Source: Chitinophagales bacterium (GTDB lineage Bacteria > Bacteroidota > Bacteroidia > Chitinophagales > JADIYW01). From it: DNA of 64,000 bases. Shown here piece by piece: positions 27,365 through 36,274 of this stretch. The stretch is taken from contig JAMLHI010000001.1 of the NCBI GenBank assembly GCA_023957235.1, positions 372,001 to 436,000 of the forward strand, in the 5' to 3' direction. The position numbers were made by a program, and so were the translations under genes. The notes under the pieces are model-generated. The model saw only the letters and a list, made by a program, of their open reading frames with translations. It was not told the DNA's origin and made no database searches. The stretch's first letter is position 1. Each line of letters opens with the position of its first letter.

Positions 27365-28354
27365 TTATATCAATCCGTTTTCTTTTAAATATTCAGCAAT
27401 TTGAACAGTATTAGTGGCAGCCCCTTTTCTCAAATTGTCTGCAACTATCCAGAGGTTTAAAGTCTTTGGTTGGGTTTCATCTCTACGGATGCGGCCGACA
27501 AAAACTTCATCTCTATTATGTGCATCTTTTGGCATTGGATATACAGCATTAGCAATATCATCTACCAATACAACTCCTGGAGCATTGGACAAGATTTTAC
27601 GGATATCTGCCAAATCAAACTCATTTTCAAATTCAATATTGACAGATTCTGAGTGCCCTCCCATAACAGGAATTCTTATTGCAGTTGCAGTTACTGCAAT
27701 AGAGTCATCTCTCATTATCTTTTTTGTCTCATTGACCATTTTCATTTCCTCTTTTGTGTATCCATTATCAAGAAAAACATCTATCTGAGGAATCACATTT
27801 AAGTCAATTTTATATTTATACGCCATAGGTCCTTCAAGGCCAGCTCGTTCATTCATCAATTGGTCAACTGCTGCTTTCCCTGTTCCTGTTACAGACTGGT
27901 ATGTGGATACAACAATTCTGTTGATTTTATATTTTTTATGAAGAGGGTTAATGGCAACCACCATCTGAATAGTACTACAATTGGGATTGGCAATAATTTT
28001 ATCTTCTTTTGTCAATGAATCAGCATTAATTTCAGGGACAACTAATTTTTTTGTAGCATCCATTCTCCATGCGGAAGAATTGTCAACTACTGTAATTCCT
28101 GCTTCTGCAAATTTAGGAGCCCATTCTAAGGAAGTTGAACCTCCAGCAGAGAATAAGGCAACATCAGGTTTCATTTCTATTGCCTTCTCAGGAGTAACAA
28201 CTGTATATTCCTTACCTTTAAAAGATAATTGTTTGCCTGCTGATCGAGCAGAGGCTACAGGAATCAATTCGCTTACCGGGAAGTTTCTTTCTTTAAGAAC
28301 TTCAAGCATTTGGCCACCAACTAATCCTGTGGCTCCGACAATTGCTACTTTCAT
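27365..28354 (-). CDS. asd: Aspartate-semialdehyde dehydrogenase
   Basis: Asd reduces aspartyl phosphate to aspartate semialdehyde, the branch point for lysine, diaminopimelate, threonine and methionine. The 329-residue protein opens with MKVAIVGATGLVGG (NADP loop at 7-14). The catalytic Cys126 lies in IIANPNCSTIQ, and the acid/base His is in GGHSESVNIEF near 234. It is of the Gram-negative/Bacteroidota type with standard length. It is read divergently from the lamin-tail gene, whose start is about 50 bases away, so both promoters share a short region. Confidence 0.95.
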   Translation of the reverse strand: MKVAIVGATGLVGGQMLEVLKERNFPVSELIPVASARSAGKQLSFKGKEYTVVTPEKAIEMKPDVALFSAGGSTSLEWAPKFAEAGITVVDNSSAWRMDATKKLVVPEINADSLTKEDKIIANPNCSTIQMVVAINPLHKKYKINRIVVSTYQSVTGTGKAAVDQLMNERAGLEGPMAYKYKIDLNVIPQIDVFLDNGYTKEEMKMVNETKKIMRDDSIAVTATAIRIPVMGGHSESVNIEFENEFDLADIRKILSNAPGVVLVDDIANAVYPMPKDAHNRDEVFVGRIRRDETQPKTLNLWIVADNLRKGAATNTVQIAEYLKENGLI

Positions 28355-28407
28355 TTTTTTATATTTATGCGTAAAAATAATGAATCGTGTATTATCTTAT
28401 GCATCTG

Positions 28408-30921
28408 ATGCAAAATTCAAGTAAAATTACCGTTATATTTTTGGGAATATTTCTCATAAACATTATCAATTCGTCTGCGCAACCAGTTGAATATAGGGAT
28501 ATTATAATCAATGAAATCATGGCTGACCCGTCTCCTGTCAAAGGATTGCCAGAAAAAGAATTTATAGAGATATTCAATCGCTCTAATAAAACAATTGATT
28601 ATTCAAATTGGACAATTAAGGATGCATCGACTACTAAAGGTATTTTTCCTTCAGGATCTTTGGCACCTGGTTCTTATGCGATTATTTGTAAAGAGTCAGA
28701 CGCCTCTCTATTTGCTGGGTATGGAACAGTGATAGGCGTTTCTTCTTGGCCTTCTTTGAATAATGATAAAGATAGTGTAGTCATAAGGACTAATACATTA
28801 GAGTTAGTAGATGCAGTTTACTATTCTGATAGCTGGTATGGAGATATTCTTAAAAAACAGGGAGGGTATTCTTTGGAATTGATAAATCCATCATTGAATT
28901 GTTCAAATGCCAATAACTGGATAGCAGCTGTTTCAGATTTAGGGGGAACTCCTGGGTATGCCAATAGTGTTTTGGAGAATTTGCCTGATCTGAAATCGCC
29001 AGAAATTTTATCGTACTCTATTTTTTCTCCCAATGAGGTAAAAATTGTTTTCACAGAATCTGTTGATATTGTGACTGCTACAAATCCCCTACTTTATTTG
29101 TTTTCTCCTTCAACACTTAATGTGCAATCTGTAAGTTTTAACTCCAACAATGATATTGCTACCTTATTATTATCTACAGATTTAGTTTCAGGGGAGTCCT
29201 ATTCTCTTCAAATTTTTGGTATAAATGATTGTGAGGGAAATATCATGACAGATACTATATTGAATGTTATTTTAGGAGAGGCTGCTCGGTACAATGACAT
29301 AATTATTACTGAAATCATGGCTGACCCTTCTCCAATAGTACAGTTGCCCGAAGCAGAATATGTGGAAATATATAATAGAAGCAGTAAGGCAATTAATTTA
29401 GAAGGAATTCAATTTTCTGTTGATTCAAAAGTGTCTATACTTCCCAATGTACAACTTGAAGCCAATAGTTATGCACTATTGACCTCTTCTGCTTCTTCAT
29501 CTTTATTTTCGGCACCCAAAGTAATAGGACTGGGTAATTTTCCTACCTTGACTAATAGCGGAGCGAGTTTGGCATTGAAAAATTCAAATGGCAATCTGAT
29601 ATTCCAAATCAATTATAGCGACACTTGGTATGCTAGCGCTGCAAAAAAAGAGGGAGGATGGTCTTTGGAAATGATAGATATTTCCCAACCCTGTATTGGA
29701 AGAGAAAATTGGAAAGAATCATCTGATATAAAAGGAGGAACTCCAGGGCAAAAAAATTCTGTTCAAGGAGAATTATCTGAGCCTCTTTCTTTGAAACCAA
29801 TTGCAATAGAATATTTATCCAAGAATGTTATTCAGGTTAATTTTTCAGGGAAGTTTCATTTAGATATGTTGGACAAAGCCCAAATTCTTGTTTCTCCTGA
29901 TATGGCAATTAATAGCATCGTCCCTATTCTTCCAGCAGCAGATAAGCTAGAAATTTCTTTTCAAAATGATTTTTCTTCAGGAACTGTATATGAAATTGCA
30001 ATTTCTCAATTTTATGATTGTTCAGGCAATGAGTCTGTTGCTACTACACTAAAGTTCGGTGAGCCTACAGCTGCTGAGAAAGGAGATATTATTATAAATG
30101 AGTTGATGTATGATCCGAATACTGGAGGAGAAGATTTTGTTGAAATTTTAAATATTAGCGATAAAATATTATCTCTATCAGAATTGATTTTGGCCAGAGA
30201 AGATGTATTGGGGACAAAAATCAGTATTGTGAAGTTAGAAGGAAGTAAAAGATTATTTTTCCCAGGAGAATATATTGTTTTGTCTGCTAAAGGAGAAAGT
30301 ATCCGCAATCAATACCAGACGCCTGGAGTTGCCCCTTTTGTTGATGTGGCTGGCTTCCCCAATTTTATAAATGAAGGTGGAGTAGTTGCTCTGTATAGAA
30401 GTGATTATGAGGAATTGGATAAATTAGCCTATGACTCCAAAATGCATTTCCAGTTATTGGATATTACCAAAGGTGTTTCTCTTGAGCGGGTCAATCCAAA
30501 GGTTTCATCAGAAGAGAGAAGCAACTGGAACTCTGCAGCTATATCAATAGGAGGAGCAACTCCAGGGTATGAAAACAGCCAGTATCTCAAAGCAATTTCG
30601 CATGGAACATTGAATGTTTCTCCCGAGGTAATTTCTCCCGACAATGACGGAATAGATGATTTATTAGGGGTCAATTATCAATTGAAGCAAACAGGATTTG
30701 TCGGTTCTGCAAGTATTTATACCATTGAAGGAATTCCAGTCCGAAAATTATTTACGCAACAAACCTTGGCTCAGGAAGGATTTTTTACTTGGAATGGTCT
30801 AGACGATAATAATGTTAAAGCCAGAGTAGGAATCTATTTAATCGTTTTAGAAATTTTTGACCTGAACGGAGATAAAGAAATTCTAAAAAAGAAATTTGTA
30901 GTGGCTTCTAAATCTCATTAG
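28408..30921 (+). CDS. Large secreted protein with three lamin-tail domains
   Basis: This is a secreted or surface protein of 837 residues from the ATG at 28408 (earlier GTG 28387 and ATG 28399 are possible). The signal peptide is followed by three lamin-tail (LTD) domains, beginning with IIINEIMADPSPVKGLP (about 30), IIITEIMADPSPIVQLP (about 295) and IIINELMYDPNTGGEDF (about 560). They are separated by Ig-like (SbsA/Big-5 type) segments such as PEILSYSIFSPNEVKIVF. The C-terminus (about 735-837; ISPDNDGIDD...YLIVLEIFDLNG) is the FlgD/gliding-motility-associated type that can direct type IX secretion. No catalytic domain is visible; an adhesive or structural role is likely. Confidence 0.8.
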   Translation: MQNSSKITVIFLGIFLINIINSSAQPVEYRDIIINEIMADPSPVKGLPEKEFIEIFNRSNKTIDYSNWTIKDASTTKGIFPSGSLAPGSYAIICKESDASLFAGYGTVIGVSSWPSLNNDKDSVVIRTNTLELVDAVYYSDSWYGDILKKQGGYSLELINPSLNCSNANNWIAAVSDLGGTPGYANSVLENLPDLKSPEILSYSIFSPNEVKIVFTESVDIVTATNPLLYLFSPSTLNVQSVSFNSNNDIATLLLSTDLVSGESYSLQIFGINDCEGNIMTDTILNVILGEAARYNDIIITEIMADPSPIVQLPEAEYVEIYNRSSKAINLEGIQFSVDSKVSILPNVQLEANSYALLTSSASSSLFSAPKVIGLGNFPTLTNSGASLALKNSNGNLIFQINYSDTWYASAAKKEGGWSLEMIDISQPCIGRENWKESSDIKGGTPGQKNSVQGELSEPLSLKPIAIEYLSKNVIQVNFSGKFHLDMLDKAQILVSPDMAINSIVPILPAADKLEISFQNDFSSGTVYEIAISQFYDCSGNESVATTLKFGEPTAAEKGDIIINELMYDPNTGGEDFVEILNISDKILSLSELILAREDVLGTKISIVKLEGSKRLFFPGEYIVLSAKGESIRNQYQTPGVAPFVDVAGFPNFINEGGVVALYRSDYEELDKLAYDSKMHFQLLDITKGVSLERVNPKVSSEERSNWNSAAISIGGATPGYENSQYLKAISHGTLNVSPEVISPDNDGIDDLLGVNYQLKQTGFVGSASIYTIEGIPVRKLFTQQTLAQEGFFTWNGLDDNNVKARVGIYLIVLEIFDLNGDKEILKKKFVVASKSH

Positions 30922-30952
30922 ACTTCAAATTTTGTTATCTGAAAGAAATCTT

Positions 30953-32533
30953 TTAGTCGTTACACTTTAGGATGGATTTATATGTTTTGCTATTAATAAT
31001 TTCTATTGCTTTATTATAGATAGGATCTATTTCATTGATAATCTGAAAATATGCTTTAGAATCAAAAAGATACTGTGCAACGAGTCCTTTTAATTGCAAT
31101 TGCATATTTTTAATACTTACAGAATAATCTTCTTCAGATTTGATATCTTTTTCTTCAGCGTATGCTAGAAAGTCCATCCAAAGAGTTCCTTCGGGATGAA
31201 AATTTTGAATAAAAGTCTCTAGGTTAGGATATTTTTGATTCAATTCTACTCTATGTTCATTGACATATTTGAGGGTGAATTTTGAAAATAAACCAGAGCG
31301 AAGCAATTTGCTGTAAAAGTCAGAACGCCAAGAGGTGTCTGCTGGAACATAGATATCAGGAATTACTCCTCCTCCTCCATATACCAAACGTTTCCCTTTG
31401 GTATAATAAACTGTGGAATCCTCAATTACAATTTTATTTTTGTCAAACAATTCACCGCTTTCATATCTCTCATATAAATCTTCTGCATATTTTTCTTTCC
31501 CTTCTTTATATGGTTTTTGAATACATCTACCACTAGGAATATAATAATGAGCCATCGTTAACCTTATTGCCGAATAATCAGGTAGCGTGTAACTTTTTTG
31601 TACGAGTCCTTTCCCATAAGTTCTTCTCCCGACTAATACTCCTCTGTCCCAGTCTTGCACAGCTCCCGAAACAATCTCGCTGGCACTAGCACTTGCTCCA
31701 TCTACCATGATGACTAGCCTTCCCTTCTCAAAAGGACCCTTATCCTCTGCGTGTAGTTCTTGTCGAGGTTGTGCTCGCCCTTCTGTGTAAACAATGAGTT
31801 TGTTATCATCCAAAAATAAATCTGCTAGCCCTTGAGCTTGATTAAGATAACCTCCTCCATTTCCAGTCAAATCTAAAATCAGATTTTTCATCCCCATAGC
31901 ATTTAATGAATCTATAGCTGATTTGACTTCCTTAGTAGCAGTTGCCGAAAATCGCGATAATTTGATATATCCAGTTTTGTCAGCATTGAGATATGCTGCA
32001 TCTAAAGCATATAAAGGGATTTTGTCACGTACAACTAAAAATTCCAAGACATTGGGTTCTCCAATACGACTGACACCTATGACCACTTCTGTCCCTTTTG
32101 GACCTCTCAGTCGTTTAAAAACTTTTTCATTGGTAACGCCATTTCCCGCCATCGTATCTCCGTCAACAGTGATTATCTTATCTCCATCTTGTAACCCTAC
32201 TCTCTGCGAAGGTCCCCCAACAATTACATGAACAATATTTATAGTGTCATCAATAATGTTAAATTGAATTCCAACGCCTTCAAAATTCCCTTCAAGTGGC
32301 TCATTTGCTTTTTTAAGATCTTCCTTATTCATATACACAGAATGAGGGTCCAAATGCTCCAAGATATTTGTAATCCCTATCTCTACTATGGAGTCCATAT
32401 TGACTTCCTCCACATATTGAGATTGTAATAGTTTTAGAAAATAACTCATCTTTTGAAATGCATCTTGAGCAAAAAGAGAGTGCCCTGTATTGAATAAAAA
32501 GAGAAGGGAAAATATGAATTTAAAGTATTTCAT
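30953..32533 (-). CDS. S41-family carboxy-terminal processing protease
   Basis: This periplasmic tail-specific protease (526 residues from the ATG at 32533; an in-frame ATG at 32545 adds MSFI) has a signal peptide ending FLFNTGHSLFAQ. A PDZ domain spans about 80-165 (FEGVGIQFNI, GPSQRVGLQDGDKI). The catalytic core has DLTGNGGGYL, then VDGASASASEIVSGA with the nucleophilic Ser (about 283) and TYGKGLVQ with the Lys (about 308), 25 residues apart as in CtpA. The 150-residue C-terminal extension is usual in Bacteroidota. It is a single gene facing the lamin-tail gene. Confidence 0.9.
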   Translation of the reverse strand: MKYFKFIFSLLFLFNTGHSLFAQDAFQKMSYFLKLLQSQYVEEVNMDSIVEIGITNILEHLDPHSVYMNKEDLKKANEPLEGNFEGVGIQFNIIDDTINIVHVIVGGPSQRVGLQDGDKIITVDGDTMAGNGVTNEKVFKRLRGPKGTEVVIGVSRIGEPNVLEFLVVRDKIPLYALDAAYLNADKTGYIKLSRFSATATKEVKSAIDSLNAMGMKNLILDLTGNGGGYLNQAQGLADLFLDDNKLIVYTEGRAQPRQELHAEDKGPFEKGRLVIMVDGASASASEIVSGAVQDWDRGVLVGRRTYGKGLVQKSYTLPDYSAIRLTMAHYYIPSGRCIQKPYKEGKEKYAEDLYERYESGELFDKNKIVIEDSTVYYTKGKRLVYGGGGVIPDIYVPADTSWRSDFYSKLLRSGLFSKFTLKYVNEHRVELNQKYPNLETFIQNFHPEGTLWMDFLAYAEEKDIKSEEDYSVSIKNMQLQLKGLVAQYLFDSKAYFQIINEIDPIYNKAIEIINSKTYKSILKCND

Positions 32534-32769
32534 AATGAATGACAAAACGAATAAAATAAAAAATGAGTGATTTTAAAATTTAAAATTTAGGGTGTCAAGA
32601 TTACGGATAAATCAAATCAATTTCAAATCTTTAGGTATTAAAATATGCAAATGCTTGGCTTATTTAAATCTGAATGAAAGATAATAGGCCTTTTATTACA
32701 AGAAGGAAAAATCAAATGATGAATAAGTCTTAAAATTAAAAAAGGCAAAAATAAATCAGAGAAAAACGG

Positions 32770-33549
32770 CTAACCTCTATCGATTCCTTTGAAAGCTAGT
32801 TCGTTCTGATAGAAGAATAAGTTCCATTCTCCTTTGTTGTATTCTAACGCTGTCATATTCTCTACCCAATCTCCAGAATTTAAGTAGATGACAGAGCCTT
32901 CTGCAGTTACAATTTTTCTGATTTGAGGTTTGTGGATATGTCCACAAATTACATAATCATATCCATGCTCTATGGCGTGTTCAATAGCAATTTCTTCAAA
33001 ATCAGATACTTTCTTCTTAACAATACTTTTCACACTATCTTTTATTGCTTTGGAAAGCATAATCTTTTCCATACCCATACCACTACGGACAAAGTTAATC
33101 AGCCTGTTTAATCTGATTAAATAGTCATAACTTTTACCTCCTAATTTAGCCAGCCACCTCGCTTTATGGCTGACAGATAAATCAAAAATATCCCCATGGA
33201 ATATCCAATGTGATTTGCCATCTAGATTTAAAATTAATTCATCACGAATCTCTAAGTTGTCTAATTTTAAACCTGTAAATCGTCTGACCAAATCGTCATG
33301 ATTCCCTGTCATATAATAAACAGGAACACCACTTCTTAAAAAATCAAATACCAAATATAGGTTTTCTGTATGTTCTGGTTTCCAATAATTGGATCCAAAA
33401 TTCCAAATGTCTAGCCAATCCCCATTGATAATTAATATTCCTGGGTCAATACTTTTAAGATATTGGTTGAGCTCTTTAGCACAACAACCATATGTCCCTA
33501 AATGAACATCTGAAATAATACTTACCTCAACAGACCTGCGAACACTCAT
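32770..33549 (-). CDS. LpxH-like UDP-2,3-diacylglucosamine diphosphatase/metallophosphoesterase
   Basis: This calcineurin-like phosphoesterase (259 residues) has all the metal motifs: SDVHLG (13-18), NGDWLD (42-47), TGNHDD (81-86), FHGDIFD (117-123) and CGHIHKP (about 202-208). In Bacteroidota proteins of this type are annotated as LpxH, which splits UDP-diacylglucosamine to lipid X in lipid A synthesis. The sequence is longer and more divergent than E. coli LpxH, so lipid A phosphatase function is likely but not certain. The upstream gap is shared with the divergent DUF4476 gene. Confidence 0.75.
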   Translation of the reverse strand: MSVRRSVEVSIISDVHLGTYGCCAKELNQYLKSIDPGILIINGDWLDIWNFGSNYWKPEHTENLYLVFDFLRSGVPVYYMTGNHDDLVRRFTGLKLDNLEIRDELILNLDGKSHWIFHGDIFDLSVSHKARWLAKLGGKSYDYLIRLNRLINFVRSGMGMEKIMLSKAIKDSVKSIVKKKVSDFEEIAIEHAIEHGYDYVICGHIHKPQIRKIVTAEGSVIYLNSGDWVENMTALEYNKGEWNLFFYQNELAFKGIDRG

Positions 33550-33646
33550 ATTTCAAAATCAACATAAGAATTAAATAGAATAAAAACGGTATTTGTTCGT
33601 CCCTTCATCTAATCAAATTTATTATAAGATTCTCAATATAAAAAAT

Positions 33647-33665
33647 ATGGCATATAGATTGCCAT
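33647..33665 (+). promoter_or_regulatory. Sigma-54-like promoter, palindromic, before the DUF4476 gene
   Basis: TGGCATATAGATTGC at 33648-33662 fits the -24/-12 consensus TGGCAC-N5-TTGC with one change (C to T): GG at 33649-33650 and GC at 33661-33662 are exactly 10 bases apart. Transcription would start near 33674, 14 bases before the ATG at 33688. The site is also an inverted repeat (ATGGCA-N7-TGCCAT), so its reverse strand partly fits the consensus too and could face the LpxH-like gene. Confidence 0.5.
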
Positions 33666-33687
33666 TTGTTTTGTAAATTCTTTTAAA

Positions 33688-34326
33688 ATGAAACATCTAA
33701 TTACTTTTAGCATAATTTCTTTGTGGGGAATATCTTTATTGTTGGCCAACCCAAGAGACTTTCCTCAAAATTCCAACTATGGAAATCATCAGCAAAGTGG
33801 GCATGGTTCTACAAATAATAATCATAATGGGAACCACAACAACTATAACACGGGACATAATCATAATAATAATCAACACGGGTCACATGGGTATCAACAT
33901 TATTCAGGACATCAACATTATAAACCTTCTCATTATCATCAGCCACAAGTGGTGATTACTCCAAGACCTATATTCTTTCCTCGTCCAGTGGTACATGTTG
34001 CCCCTCAAATAAATCCTTTCTATGGGAATAGTGTACCTTATGGAAATGCATTCAATTATAAAGATTTTATCAACACCATTAGAAATCAAAGATTTGAAAG
34101 TGATAAATTATCTATAGCACGTCAAGGACTATATAATAACTTGTTTGACACTTATCAAATTAGAGAAATCATGTCAGCCTTTGACTTTGAAGATAGCAAA
34201 TTGGAATTTGCAAAGGAGGCATATAACAGCTGTGTGGATAAACAAAATTATTATAAAGTCAATGCTGCTTTTAGATTTTCAGATAGTGTGCAGAAATTGG
34301 AAGAATATATTTTTACTAGGAGATAG
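33688..34326 (+). CDS. DUF4476 domain protein with His/Asn-rich segment
   Basis: This secreted protein (212 residues) has a signal peptide (ISLWGISLLLANP) followed by a low-complexity stretch, about 25-90, very rich in His, Asn, Gly and Gln. Here His can make up one residue in four. A short proline-rich part (TPRPIFFPRPVVHV) leads to the DUF4476 domain (about 125-210: FINTIRNQRFESDKLSIARQ...YQIREIMSAFDFEDSKLEFAK). The His-rich part could bind metal ions; that is inference. DUF4476 is frequent in Bacteroidota and has no known role. A sigma-54-like element precedes the gene. Confidence 0.78.
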   Translation: MKHLITFSIISLWGISLLLANPRDFPQNSNYGNHQQSGHGSTNNNHNGNHNNYNTGHNHNNNQHGSHGYQHYSGHQHYKPSHYHQPQVVITPRPIFFPRPVVHVAPQINPFYGNSVPYGNAFNYKDFINTIRNQRFESDKLSIARQGLYNNLFDTYQIREIMSAFDFEDSKLEFAKEAYNSCVDKQNYYKVNAAFRFSDSVQKLEEYIFTRR

Positions 34327-34411
34327 AAGAATCATTTGAAAAAATGGAGCATTCATAACTTGAAGAAGAGAATCTTTGAAGATTTGAAATTCTCTATTCA
34401 TAGATAGAAAT

Positions 34412-34432
34412 ACATAGTAATCTCAACTATGT
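34412..34432. repeat. Inverted repeat upstream of the sulfotransferase
   Basis: ACATAGT (34412-34418) and ACTATGT (34426-34432) form a perfect 7-base inverted repeat with a 7-base spacer, 41 bases before the ATG at 34474. No T run follows, so it is not an intrinsic terminator. A second 7-base inverted repeat (AGAGAAT 34367-34373, ATTCTCT 34389-34395) lies just upstream. Either could be an operator or a message hairpin. Confidence 0.4.
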
Positions 34433-34473
34433 GGCAAATATTTAATATTTTTGTCACAAATCATTTGATATAC

Positions 34474-35325
34474 ATGCCATTTAAGCCCGTCATTATTATT
34501 GGGATGCATCGTTCGGGAACGACTATGATAACTAAAATGCTAGAAAACTTGGGGTTGTTTGTAGGCAATCAAAAAGAAATTAATAACGAAGCACTTTTTT
34601 TTTGGGATATCAATAATTGGATTTTTGACATTACAAATAGTAGAGCAGATTTACCTCATAATTTTCAATATCTCAATCCCAAAACAAAGGAAATATTAAT
34701 CAATGACTTAAATTATCTGATTCAGAGTGGACAGAAGAAAAAATTCTTAGGCGACAAGAATGGTCATTATAAAAGCCTGAAGGATATAGATTTTCCTTGG
34801 GGATGGAAAGATCCCAAAAATTCTTTTACCATAGATTTATGGAAGGAAATATTTCTTGATCCGATTGTTTTACATATTTATCGAAATCCTATTGATTCTA
34901 TCAGTAGCTTTATTGAGCGAGATTTACAATTGAAAAATAAATATCAACTCAATTGGAAAAAGTTTCTGAAAAGATATTTTTTAATAAGCAAAAACTACCA
35001 TTTCAATTTTAGACTTTACTCATTAGAAGAAGGCTATAATTTGTGGGAAGAATATGTTTCTAAATGTATGGAACAAGAACAATATTTCCCCCAAATGCAG
35101 CATGTGAGATATGAAGATTTTTTAGCAAATCCAAACACACATTTAAAATTGATTGCAGATTTTTGTGGATTGAAATATACTGAGCAGCAAATTGCTGAAC
35201 AAGTCAAATCTGTAAAAAGCGATAGAAGTTTTGCTTTTATTAAAAATCCAGAAGCAATAGATGTATATTTAAAAATCAAGGATAGGCCATTGATGAAAAA
35301 ACTTAACTATAATCATATCGTTTAA
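34474..35325 (+). CDS. Sulfotransferase family protein
   Basis: This is a PAPS-dependent sulfotransferase-like protein of 283 residues. The 5'-phosphosulfate loop is VIIIGMHRSGTTMITKML (6-23). The 3'-phosphate motif appears as LHIYRNPIDSISSFIER (near 142-158), with Arg and Ser in the usual places. An in-frame ATG 45 bases upstream would add 15 residues before the conserved first strand, so I use 34474. It is followed by a GT2 gene and an epimerase gene 9 and 1 bases apart, so sulfation of a surface glycan is the best guess. Confidence 0.82.
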   Translation: MPFKPVIIIGMHRSGTTMITKMLENLGLFVGNQKEINNEALFFWDINNWIFDITNSRADLPHNFQYLNPKTKEILINDLNYLIQSGQKKKFLGDKNGHYKSLKDIDFPWGWKDPKNSFTIDLWKEIFLDPIVLHIYRNPIDSISSFIERDLQLKNKYQLNWKKFLKRYFLISKNYHFNFRLYSLEEGYNLWEEYVSKCMEQEQYFPQMQHVRYEDFLANPNTHLKLIADFCGLKYTEQQIAEQVKSVKSDRSFAFIKNPEAIDVYLKIKDRPLMKKLNYNHIV

Positions 35326-35334
35326 TATAGGGTC

Positions 35335-36273
35335 ATGTCGGCAATGGTTGATATATTATTAGCTTCCTATAATGGTGAAAAGTATCTAGATGAACAGCTA
35401 GAGTCTATTTTCAATCAGGATTTTCATGACTTTAGAGTTCTGATAAGAGATGATGGTTCTACTGATGAGACACTTAATATATTGGCTAAATGGAAGGGAT
35501 TATACCCTCAAAAGATAGAATTGGTCGAGGATGGAAAACAAAACCTAGGTGCCACACAAAATTTCAACCGATTGATGGAGATTTCCACGGCACCCTATGT
35601 CTGCTTTTCTGATCAAGATGACAAATGGATGCCAGAAAAAGTGAGGAAACAATTGGCATTTATTCAATCTATAGAAGAAAAGCATCCCGAGAAAGGGGTT
35701 ATGATTTTCAATGATTTGATTATTTGTGATGAGTCTATGAATATTCTTAGTCCTTCTCTGATAGAAAAGGACAGATTAGATACCAGGGCAATTAAAACAC
35801 ATCGCTTATTGATACAAAACGTTCCGTATGGCTGTGCCTCTTTTGTCAACAGAAAACTTTTAAATACGGCAATTCCTATTGACAGTAGAGCGTTGTTACA
35901 CGACCATTGGCTGGCATTGGTGGCTTCTTTGACAGGTTGCTTGTGTTATTTAGATGATGTATTGGTTTATCATAGGATTCATGACAATAATGCTAGTAGG
36001 GCAGGAAGTGAGCACAAGAGGGAGATATCTAATGGCTTAATGGACAAACTAAACAATCAAAATTTTCAAAAATATTTAGATAAACAAGTATTACAAGCTG
36101 AAGCAATCCAAGAAGCCTTTACTTCAATATTAACAAATGAGCAAAATGCAATGTTAGAAGATTTTATTCGATTGAAGTTGACTAGGGGGATGAAAAGAAA
36201 ATGGATTATCATCAAGAATAAATTTTTTAAAAACTCACTTCTTAATACTATAAAATTAATTTTACGAGCATAA
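35335..36273 (+). CDS. Family 2 glycosyltransferase
   Basis: This inverting GT-A glycosyltransferase (312 residues) has the classic N-terminus VDILLASYNGEKYLDEQLESI (first residues 5-20), RDDGSTDET (about 39-47) and the metal-binding SDQDD (about 84-88). KTHRLLIQNVPYGCASFVNR and DHWLALVASLTG are characteristic of the rhamnosyltransferase-like branch often named in O-antigen clusters. The downstream epimerase related to dTDP-L-rhamnose 4-epimerases fits a deoxy-sugar donor, but the donor is not proven. Confidence 0.85.
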   Translation: MSAMVDILLASYNGEKYLDEQLESIFNQDFHDFRVLIRDDGSTDETLNILAKWKGLYPQKIELVEDGKQNLGATQNFNRLMEISTAPYVCFSDQDDKWMPEKVRKQLAFIQSIEEKHPEKGVMIFNDLIICDESMNILSPSLIEKDRLDTRAIKTHRLLIQNVPYGCASFVNRKLLNTAIPIDSRALLHDHWLALVASLTGCLCYLDDVLVYHRIHDNNASRAGSEHKREISNGLMDKLNNQNFQKYLDKQVLQAEAIQEAFTSILTNEQNAMLEDFIRLKLTRGMKRKWIIIKNKFFKNSLLNTIKLILRA

Positions 36274-36274
36274 A

